From: Castellaniella sp035707805
Lineage (GTDB): Bacteria; Pseudomonadota; Gammaproteobacteria; Burkholderiales; Burkholderiaceae_B
DNA length: 64,000 nucleotides
Assembly (NCBI GenBank): GCA_035707805.1
Contig: DASSTS010000004.1
Coordinates: 1-64,000, forward strand
Direction: 5' to 3'
The notes under the pieces are model-generated. The model was not told the DNA's origin and did not search any database. It was given only the letters and a program-made list of their open reading frames with translations. Position 1 is the first letter of the stretch. Each line of letters begins with the position of its first letter. Shown one piece after another: positions 57,669-64,000 of the stretch. A program made the translations under genes and the position numbers.

Positions 57669-58153
57669 AAGCCCACCGATCCTATTCCGACCACGAGATC
57701 GCCCGCTACGTGCTCGGCCTGGACATGGCCGAGCACACCCGGGAAATCCAGGCGCGCCTGGCCCGGGACGATGCCGCCGCCGCCCGCGCCCTGAAATGGG
57801 AAGCCTATTTCCTGGACATCGTCGACGCCCTGCCCGGCTCTCCCCCGCCGCCCTCGGTGCTGGCAAGCATCCAGGCGACCCTGGGGATGGAGGACGAGCC
57901 CGTGCTGGGAGATGCCCGTCCGCGCGCATCCGCGGCCGGGCCGGCGCAAGACGGCCCGGCGCCCGACGCGCCGCAGACCCCTGCTCCGCGCCGCCGCGCG
58001 CCGCGCAGGCGGCGCCTGTCCAAGCGCCGCGTGCTGCTGGCCGCCGGCGCCGTGGTGGTCGTGGCGACCGCGGTCCTGCTGGCCTGGGCCGCGCTGAGGC
58101 CCGCACCCAGCGGCACCCTGGTGCAGCAGCCCCTGCATCTGCAGTCGAAATGA
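57665..58153 (+). CDS. RskA-like anti-sigma factor, short form
   Basis: 162 residues. The N-terminal 75 residues (YVLGLDMAEHTREIQARLA, then ALKWEAYFLDIVDALPGSPP) resemble the anti-sigma-K (RskA) cytoplasmic domain that clamps an ECF sigma factor. A Pro/Arg-rich linker and one membrane helix (RVLLAAGAVVVVATAVLLAW, about 122-141) follow, leaving only some 20 residues outside, instead of the large RskA periplasmic domain. ATG overlaps the sigma stop. It probably controls the upstream sigma factor. Confidence 0.75.
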   Translation: MKAHRSYSDHEIARYVLGLDMAEHTREIQARLARDDAAAARALKWEAYFLDIVDALPGSPPPPSVLASIQATLGMEDEPVLGDARPRASAAGPAQDGPAPDAPQTPAPRRRAPRRRRLSKRRVLLAAGAVVVVATAVLLAWAALRPAPSGTLVQQPLHLQSK

Positions 58154-58178
58154 AAAGCCGCCCGGCAACGCGGGCGGC
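58153..58178 (-). terminator. Intrinsic terminator after the MerR gene
   Basis: An 8-bp stem GCCGCCCG/CGGGCGGC (58157-58164 with 58171-58178), 6-nt loop, followed on the minus strand by TTTTCATTT. It ends the rpmI-to-merR operon and converges on the anti-sigma gene. Confidence 0.65.
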
Positions 58179-58208
58179 TCGAGAGACCGGAACGGGTTCC
58201 CCGTATTC

Positions 58209-58631
58209 CTAGAGATCCAGCAGCCCTTCGGCCTGGTTGGGCCGGCGCCCCTGACCCAGCGCCTTGCCCAGGCTGTCGCGGATCGCGGTCAGGTCGGCGC
58301 GCAGCGCCTGCAGCTCGGCGCCGCTCAGGCGCACGGCGGCATCCTGGTCGTGCGGCACGTCGGCGCCTTCCCCGAGGCGGTTGCGCGCGCCGGCGATGGT
58401 GAAGCCCTGCTCGTACAGCAGGTCGCGGATGCGCCGTACCAGCAGGACCTCGTGATGCTGGTAGTAGCGGCGGTTGCCGCGCCGCTTGACGGGCTTGAGC
58501 TGGGCGAATTCCTGTTCCCAGTACCGCAGGATGTGCGGCTTGACCCCGCACAGCTCGCTGACCTCGCCGATGGTGAAATACCGCTTGGCCGGGATGGGCG
58601 GCAGCGCGGCCGCCGGCGTCACGGGCGTCAT
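58209..58631 (-). CDS. MerR-family transcriptional regulator
   Basis: 140 residues. Winged helix of the MerR type: YFTIGEVSELCGVKPHILRYW (about 18-38) with RRYYQHHEVLLVRRI as the wing and following helix. No cysteine pair or metal site in the C-terminal part, so it is not a metal sensor; it belongs to the short MerR proteins encoded next to ihfA in many beta- and gammaproteobacteria. The start overlaps the ihfA stop (ATGA). Target unknown. Confidence 0.88.
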   Translation of the reverse strand: MTPVTPAAALPPIPAKRYFTIGEVSELCGVKPHILRYWEQEFAQLKPVKRRGNRRYYQHHEVLLVRRIRDLLYEQGFTIAGARNRLGEGADVPHDQDAAVRLSGAELQALRADLTAIRDSLGKALGQGRRPNQAEGLLDL

Positions 58632-58936
58632 ACGGGATCCCCGGCCATTTCAATGCCGTCCTTGAGCTTCTGGCTGGCGTGGAAGGTCACCACCCGGCGC
58701 GCGGAGATCGGGATGATCTCGCCGGTCTTGGGATTGCGACCGGGGCGCGGGGGCTTGTTGCGCACCTGGAAGCTGCCAAAGCCCGACAGTTTCACCTCGA
58801 CGCCCTGGACCAGGGCGTCGCGGACCTCGGAAAAGAACGTGTCGACCACGTCCTTGGCTTCGCGTTTGTTCAGGCCCACCCGCTCGAACAGCAGTTCGGC
58901 GAGGTGGGCTTTGGTCAGCGTCCGATCCGTATTCAC
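58628..58936 (-). CDS. ihfA: Integration host factor subunit alpha
   Basis: 102 residues from the GTG complementary to 58934-58936, with AGGAG eight bases upstream. HU/IHF fold with LTKAHLAELLFERVGLNKRE at the start and the DNA-intercalating arm RPGRNPKTGEIIPISARRVV. Forms the IHFalpha-IHFbeta heterodimer that sharply bends DNA. Located 11 bp after pheT, as in E. coli. Confidence 0.95.
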   Translation of the reverse strand: MNTDRTLTKAHLAELLFERVGLNKREAKDVVDTFFSEVRDALVQGVEVKLSGFGSFQVRNKPPRPGRNPKTGEIIPISARRVVTFHASQKLKDGIEMAGDPV

Positions 58937-58947
58937 CCGCAAATCTC

Positions 58948-61353
58948 CTATGTGCGCAACCGGGCCCCGTGATGGCGGGACAGGGCCTCGGTCAGACCTT
59001 GCATGCAATATTCAATCTGGCGTTCGTCCAGCGTGGCGTCCTGGCCCTGGAACCAGAATCGCAAGGCCAGGCTGCGCTGTTCCCCCGACGAGGCGTCCCG
59101 CCAAATGTCGAATAGTTTAATGTCTTTGACGACCGACAGCGCAGCGTCCGAGGCGATCTGGTGTTCAAGTGTATCAAGCAACGACCGCCAGGTCTGGTCC
59201 GCGTCCACCCAGACGGCCAGATCGCGCACCACGACGGGTTGCCGGGAGAGTTCCGCCGGGTGCGGGAAGACGCACTCGGCGATGGCCTGGGCGTCCACCT
59301 CGAACACCACGGGGGCGTGCGGCAGGTCCAGCGCCTGGGCCCAGCGCGGGTGGACCTCGCCCAGCCAACCGATGGGCAGGCCATCGAGCAGCAGCCGCGC
59401 GCTGCGGCCCGGATGCAGGGCCGGATGACTCTCGGCCTGGCAGCGCAACTGCCCGGCGCGCGCGCCCAGCAGGGTTTCCAGGTCGCGCTTGAGATCGAAG
59501 AAATCCACGGCGCGATTGGGCTCGCCCCACTGCTCGGGCAGCGCGGGGCCCCAGGCGGCGGCCGCCAGATGGGTGGGCTGGGCGACGCCGGCCACCGCCA
59601 GGTCGCCATCGGCCACGGAAGGATCGCGCGAGAAGACCCGGCCCAGTTCGAACACGCGCACGCGGCTTTGCCGGTGCTTGGCGTTGTGAGCGATGTTGGC
59701 CAGCAGGCCGCCGATCAGGCTGGAACGCATCACGGCCAGCTGGCTGGCAATGGGGTTCAGCAGCCGGATCGGCTGCTCGTTGCCGCAGTAGTCGCGCTCC
59801 CAGGCTTCCTCGACGAAGGAGAAATTGATGACCTCCTGGAAATCCAGTCCGGCCATGGCGGCCCGCATGGCATGCGGGCCGTACAGGGTCTCGGGCTGGA
59901 CCCGCATGCGGGCGGGCGCCACCGGCGGCTGGTCCGGGATCCGGTCGAAACCGTAGATCCGCGCGACCTCCTCGATCAGGTCTTCCTCGATCGCCAGGTC
60001 GAAGCGGAACGCGGGCGGCGCCACCTCGAAGACGTCCGCGTCCTGCGTGAAGTCGAAGCCCAGCCGCGTGAAGACGTCGGCCACCTGGCCGGCCGTCAGG
60101 TCCACGCCCAGCACGCGGACACAGCGCGACAGGCGCATGCGCACGGGCGCGCGCTGCGGCAGGCGGATGATCTGGTCGTCCAGGGGTCCTGCCTGGCCGC
60201 CGCAGATGTCCAGGATCAGCCGCGTCATGATGTCCAGGTGCGCGGGGATGGTGGAAAAATCCACGCCCCGCTCGAAGCGGTGGCCGGCCTCGGACGTGAG
60301 TTTGTAGCGGCGCGGGCGGCCCATGATGGCCTCCGGCCACCAGAACGCCGCCTCGAGATAGACGTCGGTGGTGTCCAGCGTCACGGCCGAGGCCTGGCCG
60401 CCCATGATGCCGGCCAGGCTTTCCAGGCCCTGGTCCGTGCCGATGACGCCCACGTCGGCCGCGAGCTCGATGGTCTGGCCATTGAGCAGCTCCAGCGATT
60501 CGCCCTCGCGGGCCCAGCGCACGGTCAGCCCGCCCTGGATCCGCTGCAGGTCGAACACGTGCGTGGGACGGCCGAGTTCCAGCATGACGTAGTTGGAGAT
60601 GTCCACCAGGGCCGAGACGCAGCGCTGGCCGGCGCGTTCCAGCCGCGCCTTCATCCAGGCCGGGGTCGCGGCGCGGGCGTCGACACCGCGCACGATGCGC
60701 CCCGCGAATCGCCCGCACAGCTCGGGCGCCAGCACCTGCACCGGCAGGCGGTCGGGGATGGCGGCCGGGACCGCCGGGACCTCGGGCTGGCACAGCGGGC
60801 AGCCGGTCAGGGCCGCCACCTCGCGCGCCACCCCCTGGATGGACAGGCAGTCGGCGCGGTTGGGCGTGAGCTTGATGGTGAAGATCGTGTCGTCCAGGTC
60901 CAGCGCGGCGCGCAGGTCCGCCCCGGGCTTCAGATCGCCGGACAATTCCAGCAGGCCCGCGTGGTCCTGGGACAGGCCCAGTTCGCGGGCCGAGCACAGC
61001 ATGCCGCGGGACTCCAGCCCGCGCATCTTCACCGGGCCGATCTTCATGCCGCCGGGCAGTTCGGCGCCGATGCGCGCCAGCGGCACCGTCAGGCCGGCGG
61101 CCGCGTTCGGGGCGCCGCAGACGATCTGCAGGGGCGCGCCCGAGCCGTCGTCCACCTGGCAGACACGCAGCTTGTCGGCATTGGGATGGGGCTCGATGGA
61201 CTCGATCCGCGCCACCACCACGCCGGAAAAGGCCGGCGCGTAGGGTTCGGCGTCCTCGACTTCCAGGCCGGCCATGGTCAGCCGGTGGGACAGTGTCTGG
61301 CTATCGATGTCGGGATTGGCCCAGGCGCGCAGCCATGATTCTGGAAATTGCAT
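58948..61353 (-). CDS. pheT: Phenylalanyl-tRNA synthetase beta subunit
   Basis: 801 residues, full length. N-terminal tRNA-binding OB domain (EPHPNADKLRVCQVDDG, about 53), B3/B4 editing domain, B5 domain, catalytic-like core (NFSFVEEAWERDYCGN) and C-terminal anticodon-binding FDX-ACB domain (RDLAVWVDADQTW). Pairs with PheS to charge tRNA-Phe and edits mischarged Tyr-tRNA. Confidence 0.97.
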   Translation of the reverse strand: MQFPESWLRAWANPDIDSQTLSHRLTMAGLEVEDAEPYAPAFSGVVVARIESIEPHPNADKLRVCQVDDGSGAPLQIVCGAPNAAAGLTVPLARIGAELPGGMKIGPVKMRGLESRGMLCSARELGLSQDHAGLLELSGDLKPGADLRAALDLDDTIFTIKLTPNRADCLSIQGVAREVAALTGCPLCQPEVPAVPAAIPDRLPVQVLAPELCGRFAGRIVRGVDARAATPAWMKARLERAGQRCVSALVDISNYVMLELGRPTHVFDLQRIQGGLTVRWAREGESLELLNGQTIELAADVGVIGTDQGLESLAGIMGGQASAVTLDTTDVYLEAAFWWPEAIMGRPRRYKLTSEAGHRFERGVDFSTIPAHLDIMTRLILDICGGQAGPLDDQIIRLPQRAPVRMRLSRCVRVLGVDLTAGQVADVFTRLGFDFTQDADVFEVAPPAFRFDLAIEEDLIEEVARIYGFDRIPDQPPVAPARMRVQPETLYGPHAMRAAMAGLDFQEVINFSFVEEAWERDYCGNEQPIRLLNPIASQLAVMRSSLIGGLLANIAHNAKHRQSRVRVFELGRVFSRDPSVADGDLAVAGVAQPTHLAAAAWGPALPEQWGEPNRAVDFFDLKRDLETLLGARAGQLRCQAESHPALHPGRSARLLLDGLPIGWLGEVHPRWAQALDLPHAPVVFEVDAQAIAECVFPHPAELSRQPVVVRDLAVWVDADQTWRSLLDTLEHQIASDAALSVVKDIKLFDIWRDASSGEQRSLALRFWFQGQDATLDERQIEYCMQGLTEALSRHHGARLRT

Positions 61354-61389
61354 GATTCGGATTCCGTTTCGCCGCGATGGCGCTAGAGC

Positions 61390-62412
61390 CTAGGCGTTGA
61401 ACTGGCGCAGGAAGCGCAGGTCGCCCTCGAAGAACTGCCGCAGGTCGTTGACGCCGTAGCGCAGCATGGTCAGGCGCTCGAGCCCGGAGCCGAAGGCGAA
61501 GCCGATGTAGCGTTCCGGGTCGAGGCCGAAATTGCGCACCACCTGGGGATGGACCTGCCCGGAACCGGAGATCTCCAGCCAGCGGCCCTGGTTGGGGCCG
61601 GAGGTGAACATCATGTCGATCTCGGCGGACGGCTCGGTGAACGGGAAGAAGGACGGCCGGAAGCGCAGGGTCAGGTCCTCGGTCTCGAAGAAGGCCCGCA
61701 GGAAATTCGTGTAGACGCCCTTGAGGTCGGCGAAGGAGATGTCCTCGGCGATCCACAGGCCCTCGACCTGGTGGAACATCGGCGAATGCGTGGCGTCGCT
61801 GTCGACCCGGTAGGTGCGCCCTGGGGCGATGACCTTGATGGGCGGGCGGTTCATGCGGGCGTAGCGCACCTGCATGGGGCTGGTGTGGGTGCGCAGCACC
61901 AGCGGCAGGCCGCCGGCATCCTGCATGTCGACGTAGAACGTGTCCTGCATGGACCGGGCCGGATGGTTCTCCGGATTGTTCAGGGCCGTGAAGTTGGTCC
62001 AGTCGTTCTCGATCTCGGGCCCGTCGGCCACGTCGAAGCCGATGGAACGGAAGATCTGCTCGACACGCTGCCAGGTGCGGATGACCGGATGCACGCCGCC
62101 CGCGCCCCGCCCGCGACCCGGCAGGGTCACGTCGATGGTCTCGGCAGCCAGGCGCTGGTCCAGCACGGCCTGCGCGAGTTCGGCGCGGCGCGCGTTGAGC
62201 AGGGCTTCGACCTGCTGCTTGGCCTGGTTGATCTGGGCTCCGCGGGCGCGCTTTTCCTCGCCCTGCAGGCCGGCCAGGCCCTTCAGCAGGGCCGTCAGGG
62301 ATCCCTGCTTGCCCAGAAAGGCCGCCTTTTCATTTTCCAGCGAAGCCGCATCCCGGGCCTGGGCGAAGCGCCCCTGCGCCTGGGAGATCAGTTCGTCGAG
62401 CGTCGTGTCCAT
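61390..62412 (-). CDS. pheS: Phenylalanyl-tRNA synthetase alpha subunit
   Basis: 340 residues from the ATG complementary to 62410-62412, preceded by GGAAGGA. Class II motifs are present: motif 1 region HPVIRTWQRVEQIFRSIGFD, motif 2 RTHTSPMQVRYA and motif 3 GLERLTMLRYG. A terminator-like hairpin (62427-62457) lies directly before its ribosome binding site. Confidence 0.97.
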   Translation of the reverse strand: MDTTLDELISQAQGRFAQARDAASLENEKAAFLGKQGSLTALLKGLAGLQGEEKRARGAQINQAKQQVEALLNARRAELAQAVLDQRLAAETIDVTLPGRGRGAGGVHPVIRTWQRVEQIFRSIGFDVADGPEIENDWTNFTALNNPENHPARSMQDTFYVDMQDAGGLPLVLRTHTSPMQVRYARMNRPPIKVIAPGRTYRVDSDATHSPMFHQVEGLWIAEDISFADLKGVYTNFLRAFFETEDLTLRFRPSFFPFTEPSAEIDMMFTSGPNQGRWLEISGSGQVHPQVVRNFGLDPERYIGFAFGSGLERLTMLRYGVNDLRQFFEGDLRFLRQFNA

Positions 62413-62422
62413 AGTTCCTTCC

Positions 62423-62457
62423 AAAACGCAAACGGAGCCCGAAGAGCTCCGTTTGCG
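62423..62457 (-). terminator. Terminator or attenuator between rplT and pheS
   Basis: A 12-bp perfect stem (62427-62438 with 62446-62457), 7-nt loop, then TTTT on the minus strand, 11 bp before pheS. In E. coli pheST is attenuated by a Phe-rich leader; no run of Phe codons is seen here, only scattered TTT/TTC triplets just upstream. Confidence 0.6.
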
Positions 62458-62489
62458 ATGAGACAGAATCGAAAACGAAACTGTATCGA

Positions 62490-62849
62490 TTAGGCGGCCA
62501 GCGCGGATTTCGCCTGGGACACCACAGCGGCAAAGCCCGCCTTGTCGTTGACGGCCATATCGGCCAGGACCTTGCGGTCGAGTTCGATCGAGGCTTTCTT
62601 GAGGCCGGCGATGAACACGCTGTAGGTCACGCCGAGTTCACGGCAGCCGGCGTTGATCCGGGTGATCCAGAGGGCGCGGAAGGTGCGCTTTTTGTTGCGG
62701 CGGTCGCGATAGGCATATTGGCCGGCGCGCATGACCGCCTGCTTGGCGATCCGGAATACGTTGCCGCGGCGGCCGCGGTAGCCTTTGGCGGCCTTGAGGA
62801 CTTTTTTATGGCGTGCACGAGCCGTGACGCCGCGTTTGACGCGAGGCAT
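62490..62849 (-). CDS. rplT: 50S ribosomal protein L20
   Basis: 119 residues, basic, with the typical start MPRVKRGVTARARHKK and GYRGRRGNVFRIAKQAVM. Binds 23S rRNA early in 50S assembly and, in E. coli, represses rpmI-rplT translation by binding a leader structure. 13 bp downstream of rpmI. Confidence 0.97.
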   Translation of the reverse strand: MPRVKRGVTARARHKKVLKAAKGYRGRRGNVFRIAKQAVMRAGQYAYRDRRNKKRTFRALWITRINAGCRELGVTYSVFIAGLKKASIELDRKVLADMAVNDKAGFAAVVSQAKSALAA

Positions 62850-62862
62850 GAGAGATCTCCGA

Positions 62863-63060
62863 TCAGGCGAAAGGCAACATCGCCTTCACCGAGGCGACAT
62901 TCGTTTCATGGACAGCAGCCGAACCACGGAGCTGACGCTTGTTTTTCGTGGTTTTCTTGGTCAGGATATGACGCTTGAAAGCCTGGCCGCGCTTGATGGA
63001 ACCACTGCCGCGCACCTTAAAGCGCTTGGAGGCGCCTTTTTTGCTCTTCATCTTGGGCAT
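62863..63060 (-). CDS. rpmI: 50S ribosomal protein L35
   Basis: 65 residues, basic: MPKMKSKKGASKRFKVRGSG and the C-terminal KAMLPFA end are diagnostic. It is the first gene of the operon here; infC is not upstream. A promoter at 63239-63267 would give a leader of about 170 nt. Confidence 0.97.
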   Translation of the reverse strand: MPKMKSKKGASKRFKVRGSGSIKRGQAFKRHILTKKTTKNKRQLRGSAAVHETNVASVKAMLPFA

Positions 63061-63238
63061 GACGATTACTCTGTTGACTTTGCGAATTCAGGTGTCCCGA
63101 CACATCGGGCGCTTGTCTGACCTGGCATCCGCAACCAATACGGCCCGCCACGCGCAACATGCATGGACAAGCCTTTTTCCCGCAATGCCAGGCGCCAGAT
63201 TTGAACCAGGCGCAAACAAATACTGGGAAAAGCCCTTG

Positions 63239-63267
63239 ATTGTATGTGATTTATTCGGTTTTGTCGA
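63239..63267 (-). promoter_or_regulatory. Promoter of the rpmI-rplT-pheST-ihfA-merR operon
   Basis: On the minus strand TCGACA (63262-63267) and TACAAT (63239-63244) match the sigma-70 consensus at 5 of 6 positions each, with an ideal 17-bp spacer. The -35 lies within the last codons of ubiK. The predicted start near 63232 leaves a long untranslated leader before rpmI. Confidence 0.65.
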
Positions 63268-63499
63268 GACGCTGTTCCAGCGCCTGCACCTGGGACTCCA
63301 GCGACTGGACCCGTTCCAGGGCGCGGGCGAGCAGATCGGCCTGGATGTCGAATTCCTCGCGCGTGATGAGGTCCATGCGCGCGAAGGTCTGGGCCATCAG
63401 GGCCTTCATGTTGCGCTCGATGTCGGCGGCCGGCGTCTTGGCCAGCAGTTCGGACATGTTCTTCTGAAAATCGTCGAGCCATTGATTGGGAGCGATCAT
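63251..63499 (-). CDS. ubiK: Ubiquinone biosynthesis accessory factor UbiK
   Basis: 82 residues, all helical: an N-terminal amphipathic segment (WLDDFQKNMSELL) and a C-terminal coiled coil (LLARALERVQSLESQVQALE). Matches the BMFP/UbiK family that helps the Ubi complex work on lipid intermediates under aerobic growth. Followed by the rpmI leader and preceded by comM on the same strand. Confidence 0.9.
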   Translation of the reverse strand: MIAPNQWLDDFQKNMSELLAKTPAADIERNMKALMAQTFARMDLITREEFDIQADLLARALERVQSLESQVQALEQRLDKTE

Positions 63500-63537
63500 G
63501 GAGGGCCTCCAGCACGGTAAAGCTTCATTCTACCGGG

Positions 63538-64000
63538 TCAGGGCGGCGACGGCCCGGGATCGGGGCGGAACTGGATGGCTTCGGCGACATGCGCCGCCCC
63601 GGGCCGCGCCGCGTCCTGCAGGTCGGCCAGCGTGCGGGCGACCCGCAGCACCCGCTGGGTCGCCCGGGCCGACCAGCCCCAGGCCTCGGCCGTGCGGGCG
63701 AGCAGCGCCCGGCCGGCATCGTCGGGCCGGGCATGGGCGGCTAGGCCGGCGGCATCCAGCTGCGTGTTCAGGCACTGCTGGCGCGCGAGCTGCCGTTCGC
63801 GGGCGGCCAGGACCCGCGCCCGGACGAGGGCCGAGGGCTCGCCGGGCGGCGCTTCGTGCCATGCCTTTTCCACCGCCAGGGTGACGTGGATGTCGATCCG
63901 GTCCAGCAGCGGCCCGGACACCTGCGAGCGGTAGCGCTCGATGCGTTCGCGGGGACAGCGGCAGGCCTGGCGCGGATGCCCCAGCCAGCCGCAGGGACAG
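63538..64000 (-). CDS. comM: ComM/YifB-family Mg-chelatase-like AAA ATPase, C-terminal fragment (cut by window edge)
   Basis: The gene runs off the right edge; only its last 153 codons are present. The first visible codons encode CPCGWLGHPRQACRCP, the cysteine-rich loop of this family, then SGPLLDRIDIHVTL, the AAA core end, and a C-terminal helical domain (SARATQRVLRVARTLADLQ). ComM is a hexameric helicase promoting branch migration during natural transformation. Arrangement comM-ubiK is common in related bacteria. Confidence 0.92.
   Translation of the reverse strand, partial: CPCGWLGHPRQACRCPRERIERYRSQVSGPLLDRIDIHVTLAVEKAWHEAPPGEPSALVRARVLAARERQLARQQCLNTQLDAAGLAAHARPDDAGRALLARTAEAWGWSARATQRVLRVARTLADLQDAARPGAAHVAEAIQFRPDPGPSPP

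Overview
The window is a G+C-rich, gene-dense bacterial chromosome segment. Gene content (Suf operon led by an Rrf2 regulator, rpmI-rplT-pheST-ihfA, many LIV-type ABC transporters, LysR and AraC regulators) and codon bias point to a betaproteobacterium, most likely Alcaligenaceae (Bordetella/Achromobacter-like). That placement is an inference from family resemblance; no 16S gene is present. No complete insertion sequence, prophage, CRISPR array or replication origin was seen.

Layout. (1) 1-8.1 kb, housekeeping and mixed genes: start of surE, plsY, tsaD, an AzgA-type purine permease, a thioredoxin, a DHA2 drug exporter, a LysR regulator divergent from a small NAD(P)-binding oxidoreductase, and a D-Ala-D-Ala endopeptidase. 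(2) 8.3-17.1 kb, a co-oriented accessory set: GH15 hydrolase, PoxB-like ThDP enzyme, enolase-superfamily protein, a 1000-residue FAD/Fe-S oxidoreductase and a membrane-tailed SDR. (3) 17.2-22.6 kb, opposite strand: a caa3-like oxidase (subunits II, I, III), a small membrane protein and a tri-heme cytochrome c. Subunit I lacks both usual proton-channel residues (Glu of helix VI and Lys of helix VIII).

(4) 22.8-32.1 kb: an AraC/HpaA-like regulator divergent from a catabolic operon (SDR, ketosteroid-dehydrogenase-like flavoprotein, NIPSNAP protein, SDR) running into a complete LIV-type importer. (5) 32.1-36.8 kb: a GAF/PucR-type regulator divergent from a degradative class II HMG-CoA reductase and an orphan solute-binding protein, read here as a mevalonate-use module. 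(6) 36.8-44.7 kb: a minus-strand operon of solute-binding protein, LivH, fused LivM-LivG, LivF, acetyl-CoA synthetase and AraC regulator, preceded by a long AT-rich control region with a 21-bp-phased direct repeat and a possible small RNA.

(7) 45.3-46.9 kb: a TauE/SafE permease, a scar-like region, one small unknown gene and tRNA-Pro(GGG). (8) 46.9-58.6 kb: an EAL-CBS-GGDEF protein whose stop codon lies inside the tRNA gene, the rrf2-sufBCDSUT operon, an Atm1-like ABC exporter, and an ECF-sigma/RskA-like pair whose sigma region 4 looks degenerate. (9) 58.2-64 kb: MerR regulator, ihfA, pheT, pheS, rplT, rpmI, ubiK and the end of comM. infC is not upstream of rpmI; the operon instead has a good promoter inside ubiK and a roughly 170-nt leader.

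The central 20 kb looks like a catabolic island: three LIV-type solute receptors, two sets of LIV permease/ATPase genes, three local regulators and enzymes leading to acetyl-CoA-type products, flanked by core genes.
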